Part shown: positions 53,647-62,310 of the stretch, in pieces
Position numbering within the stretch: the stretch's first letter is position 1
How the letters are laid out: each line of letters starts with the position of its first letter
Source: Salinisphaera sp049568105
GTDB lineage: Bacteria > Pseudomonadota > Gammaproteobacteria > Nevskiales > Salinisphaeraceae
Assembly: GCF_049568105.1 (NCBI RefSeq)
Contig: NZ_CP145335.1
Coordinates: forward strand, 1-64,000
Reading direction: 5' to 3'
Length of the DNA: 64,000 bases
Notes under the pieces: generated by a model
Database searches by the model: none
What the model was told of the DNA's origin: nothing
The model's input: the letters and a program-made list of their open reading frames with translations, nothing else
Position numbers and translations under genes: made by a program

Positions 53647-56600
53647 ATGAATTTGAACAAACGCGTGACTTGGCACCGACCGGCGCTGATTGGCCTGGCG
53701 GTGGCGTTGGCCGTGCCGGGGGCGGCGTCGGCGGCGCCGGATACGCTCAAGTTGCTGCGCGAGCCAACCCTGTCAGCCCAATCGATCGCATTCGAATATG
53801 GCGGCCAGCTCTGGGAAGTGTCGCGCACCGGCGGCGATGCCCATATTCTGGCCTCGGGCATGGATCGGCTGCGGGCGCCGCTGTTTTCGCCGGACGGCTC
53901 CAAGGTCGCCTTCACCGGCACCTACGACGGCAATACCGATGTCTATGTAGTGCCCGCGACCGGCGGCCAACCCAAGCGCTTGACTTGGCACCCTTCGGCG
54001 GATGTGGCCGTGGGCTGGAGCCCGGATGGCCAGCGCCTGCTGTTCCGCTCGAACCGGCATAGCACCTCCGACCCGGATCAGCTGTACAGTGTGGGCCTCG
54101 ACGGCCAAGGCCTGCCGCGGCAACTGCCGCTGCCCGAAGCCGAGACTGGCAGCTATTCGCCCGATGGCAAGCAGTTGGCCTATGTCCCCGGCTTCCAGTG
54201 GGAGCCGTTCTGGAAGGATTATCAGGGCGGCCAGTACACCAATGTCTGGCTGGCTAAACTCGCCGATTCCTCGGTCACGCGGGTGCCTAACCCCAAGGGG
54301 GCAAGCGACAACAGCCCGATGTGGATCGGCGATACGGTCTATTTTCTGTCCGATCGTTCCGGCCCGATCACCCTCTATGCCTATCATCCGGATAGTGGCC
54401 AGACCGAGCAGGTGCTGGACAATCCGGGCTTCGATATCACCTCGGCTTCGGCCGGCAACGGCCAGATCGTCTATTCCCAGTTCGGCCGGCTGCATATCTT
54501 CGATCCGAAAACCGGCAAGGCGCATGCCGTGGATGTGAACGTGGCCGGCGATATGCCGCAGCGACGCCAGCGCTACATCAAGGTCGGCGACGAAATCGCG
54601 CATGCTGCGATCTCGCCCCAGGGCGTACGTGCCGCCTTCGAGGCCCACGGCGAGGTCGTGACCGTGCCTGCCGAGCACGGCAATGCCGCTAATCTGACCC
54701 ATAGCCCGGGCGCGATGGATCGCCAGCCGGCCTGGTCGCCGGATGGCGAACACGTTGCCTATTTCTCGGATGCCGACGGCGAATACGATCTATACATCGC
54801 CGCCCAGAACGGCACCGGCAAGACACGCCGGATCAAGCTCGGCCAGGACAACGCCTATTATTACGATGTGCAGTGGTCGCCGGACAGCAAGAAGCTGCTG
54901 TTGTCCGACCAGAAACTGCAGCTCTGGATGCTCGATCTCACAGCCGATGATCCAGCGCCGAAGAAGATCGCGACCGACAACTACGACCAGCTGCATGCCT
55001 TCGACGCCCGTTGGTCGCCCGATGGCCGCTGGGTAGTATTCACCAAGGTGCTGGATAACTTCCTGCACGCCGCGTTCGTCTATTCGGTGGCCAACGGTTC
55101 GACCCATCAGATCACCGAAGGCGCCAGCGACGTGCGTTATCCGGTGTTCGATGCCGACGGCAAGACGCTGTATTTCACGTCCAGCACCAATACCGGGCTC
55201 GCCCACGGCTGGCTGGATATGTCGAGCATGCAACGCCCGGTCACCCGCCATGTCTATGCGGCCACGCTGAGCGCCGACCGCTCCTCGCCGTTGGCGCCGA
55301 AGACCGGCTATGAAAACGCCGACGACGATTCGGATCCGGGCAAGGACAGCGAAATGGATGCCGCCGGCGGCGATAAAACCAACGACGCCCAAAAGACCGC
55401 CAAGACCCAAAAGACCGGCAACGACAAGACCCAGCCCAAGGTCGCCATCGATTTTGATGGCCTGGCGCGGCGTGCCGTGGCATTGCCGATCGATGCCGCC
55501 AACTATGTTGGACTGGATGCCGGCGCTAGCGGTGTCTTGTATCTACAGAAAGCGCCGCTGGTCGAAACCTCGCCCAGTGAAGGGCCGCCGAAGGTCACCG
55601 TGCGACGCTTCAAGCTGGACGATCAAAAGACCAAGACCCTGGTTTCGGATGTCAGCCACGTGACGTTCACCCCGGATGGCGCCAAGCTGTTGTACCAAAA
55701 AGCCGATCACCACTGGGTGATCGCCAAGAGCGAGCCCGGTGACAAGGCCGATCCGAAACGGCTGGCGACCGACGGGGTGCGGGTCGAGATCGATCCGCAG
55801 GCCGAATGGGCCCAGATGTATCGCGATGCCTGGCGCTTCCAGCGGGCATTTTTCTACGACGATCACTACCACGGACTCGATGTAGAGGCGGCCGAAAAAC
55901 ACTTCGCGCCGTATCTACCCGGCATCGCCAGCCGCGACGGCCTGAGTTTTCTATTCAAGGAAATGCTCAGCTATATCTCGGTCGGACATATGTTCATCCG
56001 TGGCGGCCATCAGCCGCCCATGGAACATGTCGGCGTCGGCCTGTTGGGGGCAGATTTCAACATCGATCAGGGCCGTTATCGTATCGATCGGATCTATGAC
56101 GGCGGTCTGTGGAACCCTGATATCAAAGCGCCGCTGGCCGCACCCGGGCTGAAGGTGCACGAAGGCGACTATCTGCTCGCGGTCAACGGCCAACCGCTGA
56201 CGGCTAAGACCAATCTCTATGCCGCCTTCGAGAATCTGGCCGATACCCAGGTCACGTTGACCGTTGGCAGCCAGCCCGATCTCGACGATGGCCACCAGAT
56301 CACCGTCAAGACGGTGTCCGCTGAGCACCGTCTGCGGCATGCCGCCTGGATCGAACACAATCGCCAGCTTGTGGATAAGTTGAGCGACGGCAAGCTCGGC
56401 TATGTCTATCTGCCGGATACCCACTGGGGCGGTTATAGCAACTTCAACCGCTATTTCTTCTCCCAGGTCGACAAGCAGGGCGTGATCATCGACGAGCGCT
56501 TCAACCATGGCGGGCTGTTGGCCGACTACATCATCGATATCCTCAAGCGCGAGCCGATGACCCTCAACGTGACTCGCTGGGGCAAGCAGGCGCTTACCCC

Positions 56601-57042
56601 GCCAGAGGCGATCTTCGGTCCGAAGGTGATGCTGATCAATCAGTTCTCCGGCTCCGGCGGCGATGCGCTGCCCTGGTATTTCAAGCGCGACCAGATCGGC
56701 CCGCTGGTCGGCAAACGCACCTGGGGCGGCCTGGTCGGTATCGGCGGCTTTCCCGAGCTGATGGACGGCGGCACCGTGACCGCGCCGAACACGGCGGTTG
56801 AAGGTATCGATGGTCGTTTCCCGGTGGAAAACCATGGCGTGGCCCCGGATGTCGAAGTCTGGCAGGACCCGGCCAAAATGCGCGCCGGCCACGACCCGCA
56901 GCTGGAAAAAGCCGTCTCGATCGCCCTAGACAAGCTGAAAAAGAATCCGCCCAAGCCATACCAGCCGGCGCCGTCGATCGATTACCAGCCCAAGCTGCCG
57001 CCGTTGCCGCCGCACGGTAACCCAAGTAACGACAGCGATTGA
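53647..57042 (+). CDS. Tricorn-type S41 protease, exported
   Basis: The 1,131-residue protein has a signal peptide (cleavage near ASA, about residue 29). Two beta-propeller regions follow with repeated SPDG motifs (for example LFSPDGSKVAFTG, WSPDGQRLLFRS), an Asp/Lys-rich linker near 555-600, a C1 helical region, and a PDZ domain (GLLGADFNIDQG, LKVHEGDYLLAVNG). The S41 catalytic domain has the nucleophile region NQFSGSGGDALPWYFKR and DERFNHGG. Archaeal tricorn is cytosolic; bacterial forms with signal peptides act in the periplasm. ATG 53647 follows CAGGGAG. A proline-rich end closes it. Confidence 0.93.
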   Translation: MNLNKRVTWHRPALIGLAVALAVPGAASAAPDTLKLLREPTLSAQSIAFEYGGQLWEVSRTGGDAHILASGMDRLRAPLFSPDGSKVAFTGTYDGNTDVYVVPATGGQPKRLTWHPSADVAVGWSPDGQRLLFRSNRHSTSDPDQLYSVGLDGQGLPRQLPLPEAETGSYSPDGKQLAYVPGFQWEPFWKDYQGGQYTNVWLAKLADSSVTRVPNPKGASDNSPMWIGDTVYFLSDRSGPITLYAYHPDSGQTEQVLDNPGFDITSASAGNGQIVYSQFGRLHIFDPKTGKAHAVDVNVAGDMPQRRQRYIKVGDEIAHAAISPQGVRAAFEAHGEVVTVPAEHGNAANLTHSPGAMDRQPAWSPDGEHVAYFSDADGEYDLYIAAQNGTGKTRRIKLGQDNAYYYDVQWSPDSKKLLLSDQKLQLWMLDLTADDPAPKKIATDNYDQLHAFDARWSPDGRWVVFTKVLDNFLHAAFVYSVANGSTHQITEGASDVRYPVFDADGKTLYFTSSTNTGLAHGWLDMSSMQRPVTRHVYAATLSADRSSPLAPKTGYENADDDSDPGKDSEMDAAGGDKTNDAQKTAKTQKTGNDKTQPKVAIDFDGLARRAVALPIDAANYVGLDAGASGVLYLQKAPLVETSPSEGPPKVTVRRFKLDDQKTKTLVSDVSHVTFTPDGAKLLYQKADHHWVIAKSEPGDKADPKRLATDGVRVEIDPQAEWAQMYRDAWRFQRAFFYDDHYHGLDVEAAEKHFAPYLPGIASRDGLSFLFKEMLSYISVGHMFIRGGHQPPMEHVGVGLLGADFNIDQGRYRIDRIYDGGLWNPDIKAPLAAPGLKVHEGDYLLAVNGQPLTAKTNLYAAFENLADTQVTLTVGSQPDLDDGHQITVKTVSAEHRLRHAAWIEHNRQLVDKLSDGKLGYVYLPDTHWGGYSNFNRYFFSQVDKQGVIIDERFNHGGLLADYIIDILKREPMTLNVTRWGKQALTPPEAIFGPKVMLINQFSGSGGDALPWYFKRDQIGPLVGKRTWGGLVGIGGFPELMDGGTVTAPNTAVEGIDGRFPVENHGVAPDVEVWQDPAKMRAGHDPQLEKAVSIALDKLKKNPPKPYQPAPSIDYQPKLPPLPPHGNPSNDSD

Positions 57043-57722
57043 GGCACTGGTGGAATCCGGGCCGGGCATTCAATAACCCGGCCCGGGCGGCCATCGCTGC
57101 GCATAGCCTGTTTTGCAGCGATCGAGCGGGATGACATGGCCCTGGCCAAGCCGGCTCCTGTCCGGCAGCGCTATTACCGGGCCGCTGGCGCAAGCCTAGT
57201 AGGCGGCATCGTGGGTGGCGTTGTTTCGATGCCTGATGACCCGGCGGCGCGCCGTGACTGTTCGACGATATGACCGGCGTTACTGCAACCCGGCACCATC
57301 GTGCGGGTGTCGACTGTCGTGTGCGCCGGGGCGTTGGGTGTTCAAGGCCTGGGCGGTCATGAACAGTCGACCGGGGCCTTTGACCGAAAATCAAGATGGC
57401 GCTCGGACCCAATATTTGGTGAGGCCTCGGTCTGGCGAGGGGCTGTGTCGGCTGGAATTGTCGGAGGTCTCGATCGAGTCAGGGTTGCGGCTTTTAGGCA
57501 TGGCGCGCGCCGTGCCTCGGCTACAAGAGCAACGGACCGAGTGGCTACCAACGCGATATAGCCGCGATCGGCATGTGCCTCCCAATACCTGGGCAGCAGC
57601 TTTGGCGGCGTCGTTGCGGTGCGTATCCGGCGACCGCGTTGGCGGCGTATGGCCGGACCGATCGGAATGGCCTCGGCCAGCGTCGAGCGAGCGGTTAGGC
57701 CCGGCTCTTGGGGCGGTAGCAA
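57043..57722. other. Intergenic stretch between convergent tricorn and M13 peptidase genes
   Basis: The stretch begins with a perfect ten-base hairpin CCGGGCCGGG (57057-57066) and CCCGGCCCGG (57077-57086) just after the tricorn gene, probably terminator-related though lacking a T-run. The remaining 630 bases contain open frames on both strands without motifs or ribosome binding sites; I see no gene. Confidence 0.5.
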
Positions 57723-57754
57723 CAAAAAAGGCCGCAGGGCGAACCCCGCGGCCT
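57723..57754 (-). terminator. Rho-independent terminator of the M13 peptidase gene
   Basis: Read on the minus strand, arms GGCCGC and GCGGCC, with further G-C pairs inside, are followed by TTTTTTGTT. It lies 39 bases past the stop of the M13 peptidase gene. Confidence 0.85.
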
Positions 57755-57792
57755 GATCGGCCCAAGATCGGCCAACGCCGATCAGTGGTTGA

Positions 57793-59877
57793 TCACCAGA
57801 TCTCGACGCGCTGGTCGTCGGGCCGGACCATCTTGTCGCCGGGTTCGCAGCTAAACGCCTTGGCAAAGGCCTGCATGTTCGACGGCGCACCGATGGCGCG
57901 ATAGGTCATCGGCGAATGCGGGTCCGAATTGAGCTGGACTTCGAGCGCCTTGTCGCGGCTATGCCCGCGCCAGACCCGGGCCCAGGCCATGAAGAAGCGC
58001 TGCTCCTGGGTATAGCCGTCGATCTTGGTCTTGGCTTCGGCCGGCTTGTTGGCCAGGGCCCGCTGTAGGGCGTCGTAGGCCAGGGTCAGACCGTCCAGAT
58101 CGGCGATGTTTTCGCCGAGTGTGAGCTTGCCGTTGACGTGCAGATCCGGCTTGCCGGGAATCGGCGTGTACTGGTTGAACTGATCGACCAGCTGCTGGGT
58201 GCGTTGGTCGAAGGCCTTGCGGTCGGCTTTGGTCCACCAGTTGACCTGATTGCCGTTGCCATTGAACTGGCTGCCCTGGTCGTCGTAACCGTGGCTGGAC
58301 TCGTGGCCGATCACCGCGCCGATGCCACCGTAGTTCACGGCATCATCGCCATGGGCATAGAAGAACGGCGGCTGCAGGATGGCGGCCGGGAAGTTGATAG
58401 TGTTATCGGTCGGGTTGTAGTAGGCGTTGACGGTCTGCGGCGTCATGCCCCAGCGCTGGCGATCACGCGGCTGGCCGACGTAGGCCATCTCGTAGTCGTG
58501 ATTGAACTTCGCCGCGCGTTCCATGTTGCCGTAGAAGTCGTCGGCCGAAATATCCAGGCCGTCCCAGGACCGCCAGTGCTCGGGATAGCCAATCTTGGGC
58601 AGGAACTTCGACCACTTGTCGAGCGCCTTGTCCTTGGTTTTCTCGCTCATCCAGTCGTTGTTCTGGATCCGGGTTTTCAAGGCGGCACGGATATTGGCCA
58701 CCATCTTCTGGGCGCGGGCCTTGGCTTGCGGCGGGAAGTATTCGGCGACGTAGAGCTGGCCGAGCCCCTGGCCCATAGCCTGATTGACCGCGTCCAGGGT
58801 CTGTTTCCAGCGTGCTTTCTGCTTGGGCTGGCCATTGAGGGTGGTGCCGTAGAAGCCGAAATGGGCATCGTTGAACGACTCGGCGAGCAGCGGCGCGGCA
58901 TCGTCGATGGCATGGAAGCGCAGATAGGCCTGCCATTGGTCGATCGGTGCGTTGCCGAGCAGCTTATCGAATTCTTTGAAGAACTTCGGCTCGGACAGCG
59001 AAAAACCTTTTTCGATGTCGGCATCCTGGGCGTCGAAGAACGCCTGCCAGTCGAAATTCGGCGTGGCCTTGTTGGCCTCGTCGAGGCTGACAAAATGGTA
59101 CTGGTTCTTCGGGTCGCGCATTTCCACCCGCGACAGCGAATGCTTGGCCAGCTGGGTTTCCAGGGCCATGGCCTGCTTGGCGTTCTTGGCGGCCTGGTCG
59201 TCCGATTCGCCCACCAGCTTGAATAGCTGGGTCATATAGTCGACATAGGCCGCGCGCTGGTCGGCATAGTCCTTGGACGTATAGTACTTCGGCGTCGGCA
59301 GACCGAGCCCCCCCTGGTAGGCATAGGCGATGACGTTCTTTGCGTTCTTGTAATCCGGGCTGGCATCGAGGGCGAAGACCTGGCCCTGGCCGGCTGCAAA
59401 GGCATCGGTTAGATACTGGGTCAGCGCCGAACGCGAATCGATGTTGTCGATTGCGGCCAGACGCGGCTTGATCGGATTATAGCCGGCCTTGTTGATGGCC
59501 TTGGTATCCATGCCCGAGGCATACAGATGCCCGGTCTTGGCCTGGAGCGAGTCCGGGTCGGCCTGATCGGCCTCGGCGGCGGCTTTTTTCACGATCGTAT
59601 GCTGATCGTCGAGGCTCTTCTCGGCCAGCATGTTGAACGAGCCCCAGCGTGTGTGATCGTCCGGGATCGGATTGTCAGCGATCCACTTCGCGTTCACGAA
59701 GGTATCGAGATTCTGGCAGGCACCGACCTTGTCGTTGAGATTGTCGGTATCGAAGATCTGTTTGGCAGCCGACAGCTTCATATCGGCGGCTTTGGCGTCT
59801 GTATCCGCGGCGATCGCGGTCTGCGAGAGGGCCAACCCGAGCGCAATGGCCGCGGGCGTCAGAGACTGTCGAATCAT
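57793..59877 (-). CDS. M13 family zinc metallopeptidase (neprilysin/PepO type), exported
   Basis: From ATG 59877 (AAGGAC upstream) the precursor has 694 residues with signal peptide ending TAIAADT. The M13 pattern is complete: N-terminal DDFYxY-like start NLDTFVNAKWIADNPIP and the substrate segment VNAYYNPTDNTINFPAAILQPPFF. The zinc motif is HESSH in VIGHESSHGYDDQGSQFN, the third ligand Glu lies in GENIADLDGLTLAYDAL, and the terminal region has FFMAWARVWR and MVRPDDQRVEIW. The frame is open 41 codons further upstream, which would bury the signal peptide. It should degrade peptides in the periplasm. Confidence 0.94.
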   Translation of the reverse strand: MIRQSLTPAAIALGLALSQTAIAADTDAKAADMKLSAAKQIFDTDNLNDKVGACQNLDTFVNAKWIADNPIPDDHTRWGSFNMLAEKSLDDQHTIVKKAAAEADQADPDSLQAKTGHLYASGMDTKAINKAGYNPIKPRLAAIDNIDSRSALTQYLTDAFAAGQGQVFALDASPDYKNAKNVIAYAYQGGLGLPTPKYYTSKDYADQRAAYVDYMTQLFKLVGESDDQAAKNAKQAMALETQLAKHSLSRVEMRDPKNQYHFVSLDEANKATPNFDWQAFFDAQDADIEKGFSLSEPKFFKEFDKLLGNAPIDQWQAYLRFHAIDDAAPLLAESFNDAHFGFYGTTLNGQPKQKARWKQTLDAVNQAMGQGLGQLYVAEYFPPQAKARAQKMVANIRAALKTRIQNNDWMSEKTKDKALDKWSKFLPKIGYPEHWRSWDGLDISADDFYGNMERAAKFNHDYEMAYVGQPRDRQRWGMTPQTVNAYYNPTDNTINFPAAILQPPFFYAHGDDAVNYGGIGAVIGHESSHGYDDQGSQFNGNGNQVNWWTKADRKAFDQRTQQLVDQFNQYTPIPGKPDLHVNGKLTLGENIADLDGLTLAYDALQRALANKPAEAKTKIDGYTQEQRFFMAWARVWRGHSRDKALEVQLNSDPHSPMTYRAIGAPSNMQAFAKAFSCEPGDKMVRPDDQRVEIW

Positions 59878-60118
59878 ACTCGTCCTTGTTGTAGACAGCG
59901 GCCGCGCAGGCGACCGGCCGATGGATCGGCAGGGCCCCGGTCGTTCCATGCCGACCGCCGGGCGCACGGAGCGGCATTGCCAATGCATCGAGCATGCCAA
60001 CCCTTGTCACCCACGAGCCAAAGGCGGCCCGGACCTCGGTAGGCGCTATCTTGGCTCGGACGCACGCACAACGGCAACCGCTATCGGTCGGCCGGTGTCC
60101 TGGCCATGACGAGCGGAC
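59878..60118. other. Short intergenic region between the M13 peptidase gene and the small peptide gene
   Basis: This carries the promoter and leader of the M13 peptidase gene, transcribed leftwards. Long open frames here are extensions of neighbouring genes. The terminator of the following peptide gene begins at its right edge. Confidence 0.45.
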
Positions 60119-60150
60119 AAAAAAATGCCCGGCGCGAAGGCCAGGCATTG
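60119..60150 (-). terminator. Rho-independent terminator of the 55-residue peptide gene
   Basis: On the minus strand, arms AATGCCTGGC and GCCGGGCATT (one mismatch) with a CTTCGC-type loop are followed by TTTTT. It lies about 48 bases beyond the peptide stop codon and supports the existence of that short gene. Confidence 0.85.
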
Positions 60151-60197
60151 ATCGATACATCGATCACTCGATGTATCGGCTAGGCGGTTGTACCGAC

Positions 60198-60365
60198 TCA
60201 GCGGATCGTATCGGCATCCGTGGTCTGGGCCGCGGCCGGGGCCGACTGTTGCGTGGTCGGCGTCTGGGCCAGTTCGGCGGCGACGATCGGCATCATCATC
60301 GAGGCGGCCACCAGGCCAGTGACCACCAGGCTGTTCACGATGTTCAGCTTGAACGTATTCATCAT
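60198..60365 (-). CDS. Small exported peptide, 55 residues, unknown function
   Basis: ATG at 60365 (an adjacent second ATG follows) is preceded by a strong GAGGAG site eight bases away. The peptide begins MMNTFKLNIVNSLVVTGLVA, a signal peptide with hydrophobic core and probable cleavage after IVAA. It leaves a mature part of about 25 residues rich in Ala, Gln and Thr and without cysteine (AELAQTPTTQQSAPAAAQ..., ending DADTIR). It has its own terminator at 60119-60150, so it looks like a free-standing gene. I recognise no family. It could be a small periplasmic or surface peptide. Confidence 0.72.
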   Translation of the reverse strand: MMNTFKLNIVNSLVVTGLVAASMMMPIVAAELAQTPTTQQSAPAAAQTTDADTIR

Positions 60366-60960
60366 CAATGCTCCTCAAAACCGGTTTGGGCCGTGTGCTC
60401 ATACGGCCCCATGTCAAATCCGGCATCTGCACTGACGAAAGCCGCTTCCCTCGGCCGTTCGGCGCAGATGCCAATTAACGAATAAAAATCAGCAAATATT
60501 GCCTCTTGGGGACAAGCCCGATGTCAGCGGAGAATGATCCATCGGAAATCGGCGCTTTGGGCCCCGATTTGTCACGATATCTCCGGCTGACGGCGGCGAT
60601 TCTACGCCTAAAGTCGAATTTGACAACCCTTGTTGAGAAAAAAAATCAAGCTGTTTTTTTTGATGATAAAAATTGTTATAAAACAAATACTTAATATTTA
60701 TATATGGCGGCTTTCAATCGCTGTCCAACAGGCGTGCCGATATGGCTGCGCCTCGCTCATAGGCTCGAGGGTCGATCGATAATCGGCGGGGTCGATAGCA
60801 ACCCTTTATCGCGGCGATCGATTAAGCGATCGGTTATTGATACCGGCTATGCGCCCATGACCCCCTCGATCGATAATGAACGATTTCTGAACCGGTGATC
60901 GTGAGCGGCGATCGACCCGGTGATATCGATATCGGGCCAGGGGTTCGATAAGCTAGGCAT
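60366..60960. other. Intergenic region with an AT-rich core
   Basis: Leftward promoter DNA for the 55-residue peptide probably lies in 60366-60500. Around 60630-60705 the sequence becomes strikingly AT-rich (runs of A and T, then TTAATATTTATATATGG), unlike its surroundings. A 62-codon open frame at 60506-60694 ends inside it but has no ribosome binding site. Several GATCGAT-type repeats follow before the acetyltransferase gene. Confidence 0.5.
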
Positions 60961-61470
60961 ATGGATTCGATACGACCTGCAACCGATCACGATTGGCCGG
61001 CGATCTGGGCCTGTCTGGCTCCAGTGTTCGCCGCCGGGCTGACCTACGCTTACCCACCGGAGATCACCGAAGCCGAGGCCCGTACGATCTGGATGCACAA
61101 GCCGGCAGCGACCTTCGTCGGCTGCGATAATCAAGGCCGGGTGGTTGCGACCTATTATCTGATTGCCAACCAGCCTGGCCAGGGCGCCCATGTCGCCAAT
61201 TGTGGCTATATCGTGGCCGAATCGGCGCGCGGTCAGGGCTGGGCAAGCGCGATGTGCGAACATTCCCAGAGCGAGGCGATCGCTCGCGGTTTCCGGGCCA
61301 TGCAGTACAACTTCGTGGCCGAAACCAATACCGGCGCGGTTCGGCTGTGGCAGCGGCATGGCTTCGACGTGGTCGGCCGGCTGCCGGGGGCGTTCTGTCA
61401 TCCGGAGGCCGGCGATGTCGATGCGCTGGTCATGTACAAACGCCTGACCAAACCGCTCGCCGGGCGCTGA
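60961..61470 (+). CDS. GNAT family N-acetyltransferase
   Basis: The 169-residue protein has a GNAT fold: N-terminal IRPATDHDWPAIWACLAPVF and the acetyl-CoA-binding region VAESARGQGWASAMCEHSQSEA (R-G-Q-G-x-A pattern). The following FRAMQYNFVAETNTGAVRLWQRHGFDVVGRLPGAF is typical of the subgroup resembling phosphinothricin or small-molecule acetyltransferases. Substrate is not predictable. ATG 60961; its end is ten bases from the convergent LysE gene end. Confidence 0.9.
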   Translation: MDSIRPATDHDWPAIWACLAPVFAAGLTYAYPPEITEAEARTIWMHKPAATFVGCDNQGRVVATYYLIANQPGQGAHVANCGYIVAESARGQGWASAMCEHSQSEAIARGFRAMQYNFVAETNTGAVRLWQRHGFDVVGRLPGAFCHPEAGDVDALVMYKRLTKPLAGR

Positions 61471-61480
61471 TCGCCAGACT

Positions 61481-62086
61481 TCAGTCGAACAGGATAAAGC
61501 CGACGCAGGCCGCGGTCAGAACACCCATGATCGCATTGAACACCCGCCATGCGCGTTCGCCGTGCAGGGCGCGCCCGATCAGACTGCCGAAGCCGGCCCA
61601 GAACGACAGACAGGGCGCGCCGACCAGGAGCATGACGGTGGTCAGCAGGATCGCGTTGAGCAAGAGTGGCCCCTGTTTCGGTAGAAACGAGGCCGTCAGC
61701 GTGAGCCCCATGACCCAGACCTTCGGGTTGGCGAACTGAAACGCCGCGGCCTGCATGAAACCCAGCGGTTGCGCGTCGCCGTCGACATCGAGCGTGGGCG
61801 GCGGCGCATGGGCGATCCGCCAAGCCAGATAGAGTAGATAGCCCGCGCCGACCATACGCAGCGTGTTTTGAACGATCGGATACCGCTCGAACACTACCCC
61901 GAGACCGAGAGCCACCGCGATATATAACACCGCGCTGCCGCCGAGGATGCCGGCGATATGCCCGAGGGTGGCACGATAGCCATAGCGCGCACCGGAAGCG
62001 GTCAGCATCACATTGTTCGGCCCGGGCGTGCCGACCGTGGCCAAGGCAAACAAAGCGACCGGGATCAGAGTATTAAAGCCAAGCAT
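61481..62086 (-). CDS. LysE family translocator (amino acid exporter)
   Basis: The 201-residue membrane protein has about six hydrophobic segments and LysE/RhtB signatures: the N-terminal VGTPGPNNVMLTASGARYGYRATLGHIAG and the central FQFANPKVWVMGLTLTASF. It likely exports an amino acid or derivative by proton antiport. ATG 62086 is 224 bases from the divergent MocR-type regulator, which probably controls it. Confidence 0.93.
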   Translation of the reverse strand: MLGFNTLIPVALFALATVGTPGPNNVMLTASGARYGYRATLGHIAGILGGSAVLYIAVALGLGVVFERYPIVQNTLRMVGAGYLLYLAWRIAHAPPPTLDVDGDAQPLGFMQAAAFQFANPKVWVMGLTLTASFLPKQGPLLLNAILLTTVMLLVGAPCLSFWAGFGSLIGRALHGERAWRVFNAIMGVLTAACVGFILFD

Positions 62087-62217
62087 AGTCGCTTATCTCC
62101 TAGCCTGAATGGCGGGTGTCCGGGCCAGCGAACCGAGGCAAGAACCCAGTGGGCGTGACTAAACAACGCATCCATCGACCGCGTTGGCCCAGGTGAATTT
62201 CAAGGACAGGCGATGTA

Positions 62218-62231
62218 TTGTATGGGTACAA
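62218..62231. promoter_or_regulatory. Candidate operator between lysE-type and mocR-type genes
   Basis: TTGTA-TGGG-TACAA is a perfect five-base inverted repeat in the AT-rich divergent intergenic region, about 130 bases from lysE and 80 bases from the MocR gene. A TTGTA..TACAA element is a plausible GntR/MocR operator, but no binding can be shown from sequence. Confidence 0.4.
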
Positions 62232-62310
62232 AATAGAATATATTTTCGAATAGTTTTCTTTTGATAAGAGTATTTCGGTTTTTTATGCTGTCAATTCATT
62301 TATTGTTACC

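Noticed and set aside
60506..60694. A 62-codon open frame entering an AT-rich tract
   Set aside because: No ribosome binding site and low-complexity end; composition changes abruptly in its second half.
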